A stretch of DNA of 52,094 nucleotides from a bacterium (GTDB taxonomy: Bacteria; Zhuqueibacterota; QNDG01; JAFGCO01), in NCBI GenBank assembly GCA_016930535.1, contig JAFGGN010000016.1:1-52094 (forward strand), in the 5' to 3' direction. The notes under the pieces are model-generated. The model was not told the origin of the DNA. It saw nothing but the letters and a program-made list of their open reading frames with translations, and searched no databases. Of the stretch, positions 1-8,221 are shown piece after piece. Made by a program: the position numbers and the translations under genes. Every line of letters begins with the position of its first letter. Position 1 is the first letter of the stretch.

Positions 1-356
1 GAAGCTTTTTTCCCTTCGGCCCCGTCTGAAGCGCTTTTTTCTTCAGACGCCTTGCCTTTTTCTTCCGGTTCCGCCTCTCCGGATGGTTCCGGAGGCATCC
101 CTTCCGCCGGGCCTTCCGGCTTTTTGTCTGCCCCTTCCGGCTTTTCTCCGGAAGTCCCTTCCGTCCGCTCTTCTCCGCCGGTCAATCCGGATTCCGGGCT
201 TCCTTCAACGGAAGTTGAAGGTTTTTCCCCTTCAACCGAAGTTGAAGGTTTTTCTCCTTCAACCGTTTTTCCCGCATCCTGACCGGAATGCTGTTTCTCC
301 TCATTGTCCCGAGGCTCTTCTTTCTCCGATTGCTTCTTTTTATTGAACAAACTCAT
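1..356 (-). CDS. Low-complexity charged protein, N-terminal part (runs off left edge)
   Basis: The frame opens at ATG 356, 19 bases after the stop of the HSP70 gene, behind a GGAGAGGG ribosome site. About 118 codons are visible and no stop is reached at the window edge. The protein starts MSLFNKKKQSEKEEPRDNEE and becomes a Glu/Lys/Pro/Ser/Gly-rich disordered stretch with a nine-residue repeat (VEGEKPSTS). No folded domain is visible. As last known gene of the chaperone operon it could be a disordered head on GrpE, a J-protein or another chaperone partner whose domain lies to the left, but nothing in view proves this. The reading frame itself is secure because the ribosome site, tight spacing and open frame agree. 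Confidence 0.75.
   Translation of the reverse strand, partial: MSLFNKKKQSEKEEPRDNEEKQHSGQDAGKTVEGEKPSTSVEGEKPSTSVEGSPESGLTGGEERTEGTSGEKPEGADKKPEGPAEGMPPEPSGEAEPEEKGKASEEKSASDGAEGKKA
202..248 (-). repeat. 27-bp in-frame repeat with hairpin arms
   Basis: Two copies with a 27-base period encode the nine-residue unit VEGEKPSTS. Each copy carries a perfect 8-base palindrome (CCTTCAAC / GTTGAAGG). The loop is TTCG in the copy at 229-248 and TTCC in the copy at 202-221, both read on the minus strand. Confidence 0.8.
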
Positions 357-375
357 ATCTGAAATCCCTCTCCAA

Positions 376-1983
376 TCAATTTCTCTGAAGCGTCAGTTCG
401 GTCACGATCCCTTCATTGCTCTTGGACTGTGCCTTGATAACAACCTCGTTCTGCATGTTCACTTTAAACGTGACGGTCACCAGTTCACGGCCTGCCTTGC
501 CCTTAGGAATGCCCGTGAGCCAGAACTCCCCGATGCAGACCACGCCCTTTTCAGTCACATATTCCACATCGCCTTCCGCCTGGAAAACACCGATACGCAT
601 TTCAGTCTGATCGTCGCGCTGTGTGGTGTAATCCTTTGCAGCAACGATTTCCGGCGTCTCCTCGTTCAGCTCCAGCCCCTTCTCGATCAGTTTCGAGAAC
701 AACTGCCGTTTTTCACGAGTCGCGATCTCGATGCCGAGATGATGGGTCACGATGTTGGAGGTATTGATCTTTTTATCGATTTTATCCTCTTCATTTTCCG
801 CTTCTGTATCCTCGGTCATTTCAGCGGGAATATCCAGTGTTGCACCGAAAATGGCGGCACCGACTGAAACCACGGTGGACGGATCCAGATCGGAATACGG
901 TTCCTTGTCAAACATTTTGGTGAGCATTTCCTTGACGAGCGGCATGCGGGTGGAGCCGCCGACCAGAATGATTCTCGATATGTCGTCGATGGACAGTTTG
1001 GCCGCATCCAGGGCCTTCTTGACCGTATCTTCGGTCTGCTGAATGATATCGCGGACCAGATCCTCGAATTCCTCTCTTTTCACTTCCCTGTCGATCTGGT
1101 ATTCCTTGCCGTCCCCGTCTTTGAGAAAGGCGGGAATCGTGATCTGTGTGGATTGCGCTTCAGACAACTCGATTTTCGCCAGTTCGACGGCTTCCTTCAG
1201 CTTCTGCTGGGCCTCTTTCAGCACTTTCTTGCTCACGCCGCCGGCCTGATCCTTTTTCAGATCATAAATATCGATCTGGTTCGCCGCCTTGAATTCTTCC
1301 GAAATTTTATCCATCAGGCGCTGATCGATATCATCGCCGCCGCATTGGGGAATGCCTTCCTTGGCCAGAACCTGCAGGCTGGTGTCCTTCTGTGACGAGT
1401 CCACCTTCAGGATCGACACATCGAAGGTGCCGCCGCCGAGATCGTAGACGAGAATGGTCTGATCCCGTTCTTTCTCAAATCCGTAAGCAATGGCCGCAGC
1501 CACCGGTTCCTCGAGCAGGTACAGCACCTGCAGCCCCGCCTTTTCACCGGCTTCACGCGTGTCCCGTTTTTTATTGTCGTCAAAATTCGCCGGAATGCAG
1601 ATCACGGCATATTTTGCGGAACCGCGAAGATTGATTTTCTTCTGCTGCTGCGCGCCTTCACGAAGTTTGTCGAGAATGATTTTGGAAATATCCACAGGAC
1701 CATACTTGGTGCCGAAAAATTCGACCGAGAATTCCTCATTGCCCATCTCACGCTTGATGGAGCGGATGGTCGTGTCCGGATTGATCAGGATCTGGCGTTT
1801 GGCCTGATAACCGACAAGAATGGTCTCCTTGTTCTTGAAAGCGACAATACTCGGCACCACTTTCTGACCGTCCACCTCCAGAACTTCACCCTTGCCCTTA
1901 TAAAAAATGGAAACCGCCGAATTCGATGTCCCCAGATCAATGCCCAGTTTGTACGGGCTGATTTTGGTTTTAAGTTTTCCCAT
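376..1983 (-). CDS. HSP70-family chaperone without lid (operon copy 1)
   Basis: The 535-residue protein is an HSP70: the nucleotide-binding domain covers about residues 11-385, with the phosphate-1 motif DLGTSNS, the phosphate-2 motif DLGGGTFDV and the adenosine motif ILVGGSTR. A beta-type substrate-binding region follows to the end. The alpha-helical lid and the C-terminal tail of housekeeping DnaK (about 640 residues) are missing, and the classic DVTPLSLG linker is replaced by THHLGIE after an acidic stretch rich in Glu and Asp. The start ATG has a GGGAGGAAAA site. It is the most diverged of the three HSP70s here and the only one with an N-terminal extension. It probably uses ATP to bind and release polypeptides in the cytoplasm; specialisation is inferred from context. 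Confidence 0.93.
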   Translation of the reverse strand: MGKLKTKISPYKLGIDLGTSNSAVSIFYKGKGEVLEVDGQKVVPSIVAFKNKETILVGYQAKRQILINPDTTIRSIKREMGNEEFSVEFFGTKYGPVDISKIILDKLREGAQQQKKINLRGSAKYAVICIPANFDDNKKRDTREAGEKAGLQVLYLLEEPVAAAIAYGFEKERDQTILVYDLGGGTFDVSILKVDSSQKDTSLQVLAKEGIPQCGGDDIDQRLMDKISEEFKAANQIDIYDLKKDQAGGVSKKVLKEAQQKLKEAVELAKIELSEAQSTQITIPAFLKDGDGKEYQIDREVKREEFEDLVRDIIQQTEDTVKKALDAAKLSIDDISRIILVGGSTRMPLVKEMLTKMFDKEPYSDLDPSTVVSVGAAIFGATLDIPAEMTEDTEAENEEDKIDKKINTSNIVTHHLGIEIATREKRQLFSKLIEKGLELNEETPEIVAAKDYTTQRDDQTEMRIGVFQAEGDVEYVTEKGVVCIGEFWLTGIPKGKAGRELVTVTFKVNMQNEVVIKAQSKSNEGIVTELTLQRN

Positions 1984-2039
1984 GTGAATTTTCCTCCCGA
2001 AATGTCGTTTTATTATGAATTGAATAATTCAGTCATTGT

Positions 2040-4037
2040 TTACAGTTCCGCCAGATTGGTGAACGCATCCATCAGCGCTTCGATGTTCTCGGCAGCCTCA
2101 AACTGTCCGCCTGTTTTCTGCGCGATTTCCCGGAGCAGGGCGCGGTTGTAATCGGTGCCTGCACCCACGGTATCAACCCGGATGTTCCTGCCGGCCAGCA
2201 CCTTCAGCTGTTTCCTGACTTCGGATTCGCTGTCGGGCTCGCCGTCGGAAAGCAATATAATGCGGTCCGGCATATTGGGATCCTCTTTTTTCTCCAGGCA
2301 CTCCATGGCCCTGATCAGGCCGTCCCCCATATTCGTGGTGCCTGCGGTCTTCAGGCCCTTGACCGTTTTTTCGAGTGAAGTAAAGTCCTTGACCGGATTT
2401 GATATGATCCGGGCGGTGGAGTGAAATCCCACACATCCGATAAAATCATAGACATCCTGATGCTTGGATTTGATTTTCAGGAACAGCTCGATGGCCTGTT
2501 TCGTGGTCTGCAATTTCCACCCGTCCATGGAATACGACAGGTCGATCAGAAGCACGATGCACTCGGACCGCGCCTGAGACATCTGTTCCTCGCTGGCCTG
2601 ATTGATATTCAGCTCCACATGACCCGAAATATCCTCACAGGAGGCACTGACCTGAAGCATGTCCGATTTGTCCATTTCAAACCGCACCCGGACCTTGGGT
2701 TTTCCGGCAGGCTGAGGCGGAATGCCCTCCAGCAGAAATCCGCCGATAAAGATGTTCTTGGAGCACGTCTCCTCTTCCCCCTGAAACACATAGACTTCGA
2801 CCGACTTCTGATTGTCCCTGAAGGTGGTGAACTGTTCAGCGACGGTTACGGGGATGGGCGTCTGACGATGGATCAGTTCCTTGAACCGGTCGACTTCCCT
2901 GCCGCGTGTCACACGAAGCCCGAGCGAGTGCGCCGTGACATTTTCAACCTCGATGGGCACCAGGTCCTCTTCGGGCATACTGAGCGCCGCAGCCAGAACA
3001 GCCGCTCCGCGCGCCACTTCCTCATCCACGCGATCCGAAATGAAGGGGTCCTTGATTTCACGCGTCACGATTTCCTTGACGGCCGTATTGTACGAGGAGC
3101 CGCCCACCAGAATCACCCGGTCGATACTGTCCGGCGTCAGACCGGCCTCTTTCAGAACGCTTCGGATCTTCTCGATGGTCGTATCCAGATAGGACTGTAT
3201 GAGTCCGTTGTACTGATCACGCGTGAGTTCTTCATTGATCGATGTACCCATGACCTCGGGAATCAGTATTTCAGTACTTTGCGCCTGGGACAACTCGATT
3301 TTGGCTTTTTCCGCAGCTTCCTTGATTTTCTGCTTCACGATCCGGGCTTCCCTGTCGTTCTCGCCGGCCAGGTCCTTGCCCGTTTTCTTATGAAACTGGT
3401 TGATCAGATACTGAACGATGGCCAGATCAAAATCATCACCGCCCAGCTGTGAATCACCGTCTACGGCGATCACCCTGAATTTATTGCCCTCGACCTTCAG
3501 AACCGACACATCGAAGGTTCCTCCGCCCAGATCATAGACCATGAGCGTCTGATCCTTCCCCTTGTCCAGACCATAGGCGATGGCGGCAGCCGTGGGTTCC
3601 GGGATCAGTTCCAGCACATTGAGGCCCGCCTTTTTCCCTGCGGCCAGCGTGTCGGCCTTCTGATTGTTGTTGAAGTATGCGGGAACGGTGATGACCACGT
3701 CCCGGACCTCGCATCCCAGCTTCTTTTCGGCGTGGGCCACCATCTCCTTTAAAATAAAAGCGGAAATATCCACGGGCGTATACACGTTTCCGAAGATTTC
3801 AAATTTCTTCTTCCGGTTGCCCATGAACCGTTTGACCGAACTCACGGAATGTTCGGGATCGAGAATCACACGGCGCTTGGCGGAATGACCCACCAGCATG
3901 GTATCCTTGTCCTTAAAAGAAACCACGGAGGGAAATGTATTGTGGCTCTCGATATGGATGGTCTCAATCTGACCGCGGTGATACACGGCCACGACCGAAT
4001 TGGTGGTTCCCAGATCTATGCCCAGCGCGTATTTCAC
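2040..4037 (-). CDS. HSP70-VWA fusion protein
   Basis: A 665-residue fusion. Residues 1-360 are an HSP70 ATPase domain (DLGTTNS, DLGGGTFDV, ILVGGSS), about 365-485 a lidless beta substrate-binding domain linked by TAHSLG, and about 490-665 a von Willebrand A domain. The VWA part has a complete metal-ion site: DLSYS at 499-503, the GTT threonines near 567, and SDGE at 597-600. VWA domains bind protein partners through Mg2+, so this protein may tether the chaperone to a partner or act as an adaptor. The start is GTG at 4037 behind GAGAGGT; no better ATG exists because the DLGTTNS motif begins only eight residues in. It follows the third HSP70 gene by 15 bases, so co-transcription is very likely. 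Confidence 0.93.
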   Translation of the reverse strand: MKYALGIDLGTTNSVVAVYHRGQIETIHIESHNTFPSVVSFKDKDTMLVGHSAKRRVILDPEHSVSSVKRFMGNRKKKFEIFGNVYTPVDISAFILKEMVAHAEKKLGCEVRDVVITVPAYFNNNQKADTLAAGKKAGLNVLELIPEPTAAAIAYGLDKGKDQTLMVYDLGGGTFDVSVLKVEGNKFRVIAVDGDSQLGGDDFDLAIVQYLINQFHKKTGKDLAGENDREARIVKQKIKEAAEKAKIELSQAQSTEILIPEVMGTSINEELTRDQYNGLIQSYLDTTIEKIRSVLKEAGLTPDSIDRVILVGGSSYNTAVKEIVTREIKDPFISDRVDEEVARGAAVLAAALSMPEEDLVPIEVENVTAHSLGLRVTRGREVDRFKELIHRQTPIPVTVAEQFTTFRDNQKSVEVYVFQGEEETCSKNIFIGGFLLEGIPPQPAGKPKVRVRFEMDKSDMLQVSASCEDISGHVELNINQASEEQMSQARSECIVLLIDLSYSMDGWKLQTTKQAIELFLKIKSKHQDVYDFIGCVGFHSTARIISNPVKDFTSLEKTVKGLKTAGTTNMGDGLIRAMECLEKKEDPNMPDRIILLSDGEPDSESEVRKQLKVLAGRNIRVDTVGAGTDYNRALLREIAQKTGGQFEAAENIEALMDAFTNLAEL

Positions 4038-4052
4038 GTCCGACCTCTCGCT

Positions 4053-5636
4053 TTAATTCACATCCTTGATCCGGATTTTTTCAAATTTGACGGTTTTCTT
4101 TTCCATCAGCTGTTTCACCCGATCGATATCGAGCTTGCCGTCATGATTCACGGCATCCTGCACCACCTGGAGTATTTTCTGTTCGCCGATATGGATGGGC
4201 AGTTCGACCGCGATAAAATGCAGTATCCCGTCCTCGTCCAGTTCGAAAATGGCCCCGATCGGAACCTGGTCCTTGTGCACGTTCCGGATTTTCAGGATAA
4301 GCTTGCCCAGATTGGCGTCTTCCCTGGGTACCGGCTCCTCCTGCCTGTAAACGCTGATATGCACCTCTTCCTGGAACGGCCTGTTGGTGAACGCGATCAT
4401 TCCCTGCTGCATCGGATATTCCGACTGTTTGGAGATGATGGGCACGAAAATCAGTTTTTTCTGCTCGTTCAGCATATTCACACCCAGCGAATGGGCCGTC
4501 CGGTTGATCATTTCGATGTCGAGCGGCACATAATCGCCCCGATCGACATCCGCAGGACTCATATCCTGATCGGGAACGATCAGACTGGCGCCCAGAATTG
4601 CCGCACCGTGTGAAACGCATTCGTCCACATTGTCCGAAATAAACGGTTCCTTGATCTGCTTGGTCACGATTTCCTTGACTGCAATGTTCCGGGTGGATCC
4701 GCCCACCAGGATCACCCGGTCGATGTCGTCGGGTTTCATGTTCGCATCGTCGAGCACGGCCTGCATTTTTTTGATGGTCTTGTCCAGCAGTTTCTTGATC
4801 AGCTTGTTGTAATCGGCCAGAGTCAGTTCTTCATCCAGCATTTCACCCATGATCTCGGGCACACTGATATGCGTGCTCTGGGCCTCTGACAGCTCGATCT
4901 TGGCATTCTCGGCCGCCTCTTTCAGCTTCTGCTTGGCTTCGAGCGCCTCTTTGGATCCGTCGTTCTTCAGATCCTTTCCGGTTTTTGTCTTGAACAGGTC
5001 CATCAGATGGTCCACGATGGCATTGTCAAAATCGTCTCCGCCCAGCTGCGAATCCCCGTCCACGGCAACCGTATTGAATTTGTTGTCCTTGACCTGCAGG
5101 ATACACACATCGAAGGTCCCGCCGCCAAGATCGTATACCATCAGGGTCTGGTCCTTGCCCTTGTCGAATCCGTAGGCAATGGCAGCGGCTGTCGGCTCCG
5201 GGATCAGCCGGATGACGTTGAGTCCGGCCATTTCTCCGGCCTTCCGTGTGTCTTCTTTCTGCGCGTCGGTAAAATAGGCGGGCACCGTGATAATCACATC
5301 GTTGATTTTCTCGCCCAGGGCTTCGCAGGCCACTTCCACAAGCCGTTTCAGAATCAGGCTGGATACGGACACCGGATCCAGGTTATGGCCGTAGATGCTG
5401 TACTTTTTCTTGCGGTTTCCGATAAACCGTTTGACGGATCCCACCGAATGTTCCGGATCCATGATGAGGAAGCGCTTGGCCGGTTTGCCCACCAGCAGCT
5501 GGTCCTTGTTTTTATAAGAGATCACAGAAGGGAACGTTTTACTGCCGTCGACGATGATGGTTTCAGGTTTGCCCCGTTTGTAAACGGACACTACGGAATT
5601 GGTCGTTCCCAGGTCGATTCCCAGTACATATTTCAT
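4053..5636 (-). CDS. HSP70-family chaperone without lid (operon copy 3)
   Basis: The 527-residue protein has a complete HSP70 ATPase domain (DLGTTNS near the start, DLGGGTFDV, ILVGGSTR) and a beta substrate-binding domain reached through the linker TAHSLG. As in its two neighbours the helical lid is absent. Its ATPase domain is closest to that of the HSP70-VWA protein: both begin MKY-LGIDLGTTNS, share DPEHSV-SVKRF-GNRKKK, and carry the same linker, so the two look like recent duplicates. The ATG overlaps the stop of the Clp gene by four bases (ATGA), which implies translational coupling to the unfoldase. Role: probably holding or delivering substrates for the Clp machine. Confidence 0.93.
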   Translation of the reverse strand: MKYVLGIDLGTTNSVVSVYKRGKPETIIVDGSKTFPSVISYKNKDQLLVGKPAKRFLIMDPEHSVGSVKRFIGNRKKKYSIYGHNLDPVSVSSLILKRLVEVACEALGEKINDVIITVPAYFTDAQKEDTRKAGEMAGLNVIRLIPEPTAAAIAYGFDKGKDQTLMVYDLGGGTFDVCILQVKDNKFNTVAVDGDSQLGGDDFDNAIVDHLMDLFKTKTGKDLKNDGSKEALEAKQKLKEAAENAKIELSEAQSTHISVPEIMGEMLDEELTLADYNKLIKKLLDKTIKKMQAVLDDANMKPDDIDRVILVGGSTRNIAVKEIVTKQIKEPFISDNVDECVSHGAAILGASLIVPDQDMSPADVDRGDYVPLDIEMINRTAHSLGVNMLNEQKKLIFVPIISKQSEYPMQQGMIAFTNRPFQEEVHISVYRQEEPVPREDANLGKLILKIRNVHKDQVPIGAIFELDEDGILHFIAVELPIHIGEQKILQVVQDAVNHDGKLDIDRVKQLMEKKTVKFEKIRIKDVN

Positions 5637-8209
5637 TGTTTATCTTCTCCTTTATTGAATTCTGATGGTTTAAAAACCGGTTCTTCATTTTCAATCACAC
5701 AGGTCAGTGTGCGTGATGCGCCGTCCTTCTGAATTTCCGCGCTGATTTTCGTTTTCAAATGCTCCTCGATCCACCGGATCACCTGCCTGGCCCCGAATTC
5801 GAGGCTGTAACTGCTTTTTACGATAAAACCGGGCACTGCGTCATCGAAAACGAGCCTGATCCGGTAATCCTGTTCTACCTGGGCGGCGATCTGTTCCAGT
5901 TGCAGTCCCGCGATTTTCCGGATGGATTCCTCGGAAAGATGATCGAACTGAACGATCAGATCGATCCGGTTGATGAATTCAGCGGAAAAACTGGATTTCA
6001 ATTCCGAACGGATCCGGTCGTTTTCAGGTTCGTCCGGTGTCTCATCGTTTTTAAATCCCAGGGATTTCGGCTTTTTTTCATCAATCTGTATATTGGCCGT
6101 CATCACAAAAAGTGCATTCCGTGCATCCACACGCCTGCCGTGCCCGTCCGTAAAAAGCCCTTCATCGAACAATTTCAGGAAAAAATGCTGACATTCGGAA
6201 TGGGCCTTATCGAATTCATCGAGCAGAACCACGGAATACGGGTTCTTACGCAGCGCCCCGGAAAGCATGCCCTCCTCATCATACCCGACAAATCCGGGTG
6301 CCGCACCGACCAGTTTGGACAGGTCATGCACATTATGGAAATCGTTCATGTCGACAGGAATCAGGTGCTGCTCGCTTCCAAAATACTCCAACGCCACCGA
6401 TCTGGCCAGTTCCGTTTTGCCGACTCCGGTGGGGCCGATGAACAGGAACACACCCAGCGGCCGTTTTTTATCCTTCACGAAACGGCCCGTACGCAGGCGC
6501 TCGGTCACCTGATGAATGATTGCATCCTGACCGATGATCGTCCGTTTCAGTTTTTCTTCGAATTCGAGCAGGCGCTCCCGGTCACTGAGCGAGAGCACCC
6601 CCATGGGCACACCGGTCATTTCGGATACGACTTCAGCGACATGCCGGTCATTGATTTCATATGCACCGTCCGGATCCCGGTCCGGATTTCTGACAGCGAA
6701 CCTGACGCAGGCATCCGTGATCAGATCGATGGCCTTGTCCGGCAGATTGCCCGGAATCGGATACTGACCGGATGCATTCAGCGCGAACTGTAATGCATTT
6801 TCATGGATCTGCAATCCGTACTTTTCTTCACACTTCCCTTTCCAGTTTCTGAGAATATCCAGCACATCCGTGGACTGCGGCTCCTGGATCCGGATCATTT
6901 TGAACCGCCGCATCAGTGCCGCATCGGTTTCAATGGTCTGCTGGAACTCACGCTGCGTGGTCGCTCCGACCAGAGAAATTTCTCCCCGGGCCAGTGCGGT
7001 CTTCAGCATGTTTCCGATTCCGATATCATGGGATGCACCGCCTGCGGCGGTGAACAGCGTATGCACTTCATCGATAAAAAGAATGATATTTTGATAATGC
7101 CTGATTTCCTTCAGTATATTTTCAACACGTTCCTCGAGTTCACCCCTGTACTTCGATCCTGAGACCAGACTGGTCATGGGCAGTTCAAAGACATGCTTCC
7201 CCCTCAGTTCCGCCGGTACCTGCCTGCTGGCAATGGCCAGGGCCAGCCCTTCGACAATGGCCGTTTTCCCTACACCGGCTTCACCGACAAGCAGGGGATT
7301 GCTTTTGGTCGGTCTGAGCAGGGTTTCGATCACCGCATCGATTTCCCGTTTGCGGCCGACAATCGGTTCGACTTCTCCCCGGGCCGCCTTCAGAGTGAGG
7401 TTGACACCCAGTTTCGACAAAAACGGCGCCAGACTCTTGCCCTGCAGTTCGATATCATCGGGTCCGATCTGTTTCGCGATTGTGGTTACGCTGATTCCGG
7501 ATGCGCGGAGCAAATTGACCGTAAATCCCTGCCCGTCAAATACGAATCCCCACAAGAGGGCCTGATCGTCGATCAGGAGCAATTTGTTTTTTCGTGCATA
7601 ATGCACCGCATGCTTCATGATCTGAATGACCCTTTCGCTGAAATATTTCCTGTTCAGCTCGGGTTCGAAGGACTGTGATGAGGCATTCTGGTTGTCCTTG
7701 AACGTATGCCTGACGAGCTCGACAACCATGGGTGCCGGAACGTTCTGTGCCTTCAATACTTTGGAAAATGCACCGTCTTCGATGGAAGCCAGGGCCATGA
7801 TCAGTTGAGGCGTGTTCAGACTGGGCAATTTCAATTCACCGGTGTATTTGGCCGTCAGCTGCATCGCGGCGAGTCCTGTTTCTGAAAAATAACGGTCATT
7901 CAGGTCGCCTGAATCGAGAAACAGCTTCTGCTCGGTGGGATAGTCCGCCAGCTCGTTCCAGATGGCATCGATATCGTTCCCGGACAGCCGTCCGAATATT
8001 CCGGTTTTCTTCTGAACATTTCTTAACAGGGCTCTTTTGATATCCGGAAGTCCGATCCGGGCCTGATTCTTTATCTGGTTGCCTTCGCGGATCTGTTTCA
8101 GCATGATCAGGAGGGGCTTCGACAGATGTGTGTAATTCAGCGGAACCGGCTTGCCGGAAACATCATCCGTCATATCGAGTTTTTGAGCCAGTGTCTTTTC
8201 AAGATCCAT
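5633..8209 (-). CDS. Clp-family AAA+ unfoldase, two ATPase domains, with LGF loop
   Basis: The 858-residue protein is a class I Clp/HSP100 ATPase. Residues 1-100 are unique. About 104-245 contain two Clp_N-like repeats, each starting YFSE. AAA1 has Walker A GEAGVGKT (309-316) and Walker B ILFIDE (376-381); AAA2 has Walker A GPTGVGKT (592-599) and Walker B VVLLDE (660-665). Only a short linker lies between the AAA domains, so the long coiled M-domain that lets ClpB work with DnaK is absent. In AAA2 the tripeptide LGF (717-719) sits where ClpA, ClpC and ClpX carry the loop that docks on ClpP. It therefore looks like a proteolytic unfoldase rather than a disaggregase. No clpP lies in the window; the nearby peptidase is the CHAT protein, 12 bases upstream. 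Confidence 0.93.
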   Translation of the reverse strand: MDLEKTLAQKLDMTDDVSGKPVPLNYTHLSKPLLIMLKQIREGNQIKNQARIGLPDIKRALLRNVQKKTGIFGRLSGNDIDAIWNELADYPTEQKLFLDSGDLNDRYFSETGLAAMQLTAKYTGELKLPSLNTPQLIMALASIEDGAFSKVLKAQNVPAPMVVELVRHTFKDNQNASSQSFEPELNRKYFSERVIQIMKHAVHYARKNKLLLIDDQALLWGFVFDGQGFTVNLLRASGISVTTIAKQIGPDDIELQGKSLAPFLSKLGVNLTLKAARGEVEPIVGRKREIDAVIETLLRPTKSNPLLVGEAGVGKTAIVEGLALAIASRQVPAELRGKHVFELPMTSLVSGSKYRGELEERVENILKEIRHYQNIILFIDEVHTLFTAAGGASHDIGIGNMLKTALARGEISLVGATTQREFQQTIETDAALMRRFKMIRIQEPQSTDVLDILRNWKGKCEEKYGLQIHENALQFALNASGQYPIPGNLPDKAIDLITDACVRFAVRNPDRDPDGAYEINDRHVAEVVSEMTGVPMGVLSLSDRERLLEFEEKLKRTIIGQDAIIHQVTERLRTGRFVKDKKRPLGVFLFIGPTGVGKTELARSVALEYFGSEQHLIPVDMNDFHNVHDLSKLVGAAPGFVGYDEEGMLSGALRKNPYSVVLLDEFDKAHSECQHFFLKLFDEGLFTDGHGRRVDARNALFVMTANIQIDEKKPKSLGFKNDETPDEPENDRIRSELKSSFSAEFINRIDLIVQFDHLSEESIRKIAGLQLEQIAAQVEQDYRIRLVFDDAVPGFIVKSSYSLEFGARQVIRWIEEHLKTKISAEIQKDGASRTLTCVIENEEPVFKPSEFNKGEDKQ

Positions 8210-8221
8210 ATTGCCGTCTTT

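Noticed and set aside
1..356. Calling the left-edge gene GrpE
   Set aside because: Its place after an HSP70 is suggestive, but only disordered low-complexity sequence is visible and no GrpE coiled coil.
2421..3452. Long open frame of 343 codons on the plus strand
   Set aside because: It lies fully inside the HSP70-VWA gene on the other strand, lacks a ribosome site and has no domain. The HSP70 has all family motifs.
5759..6793. Open frame of 344 codons on the plus strand inside the Clp gene
   Set aside because: The opposite strand encodes Walker motifs and other Clp signatures throughout, so this frame is a shadow.
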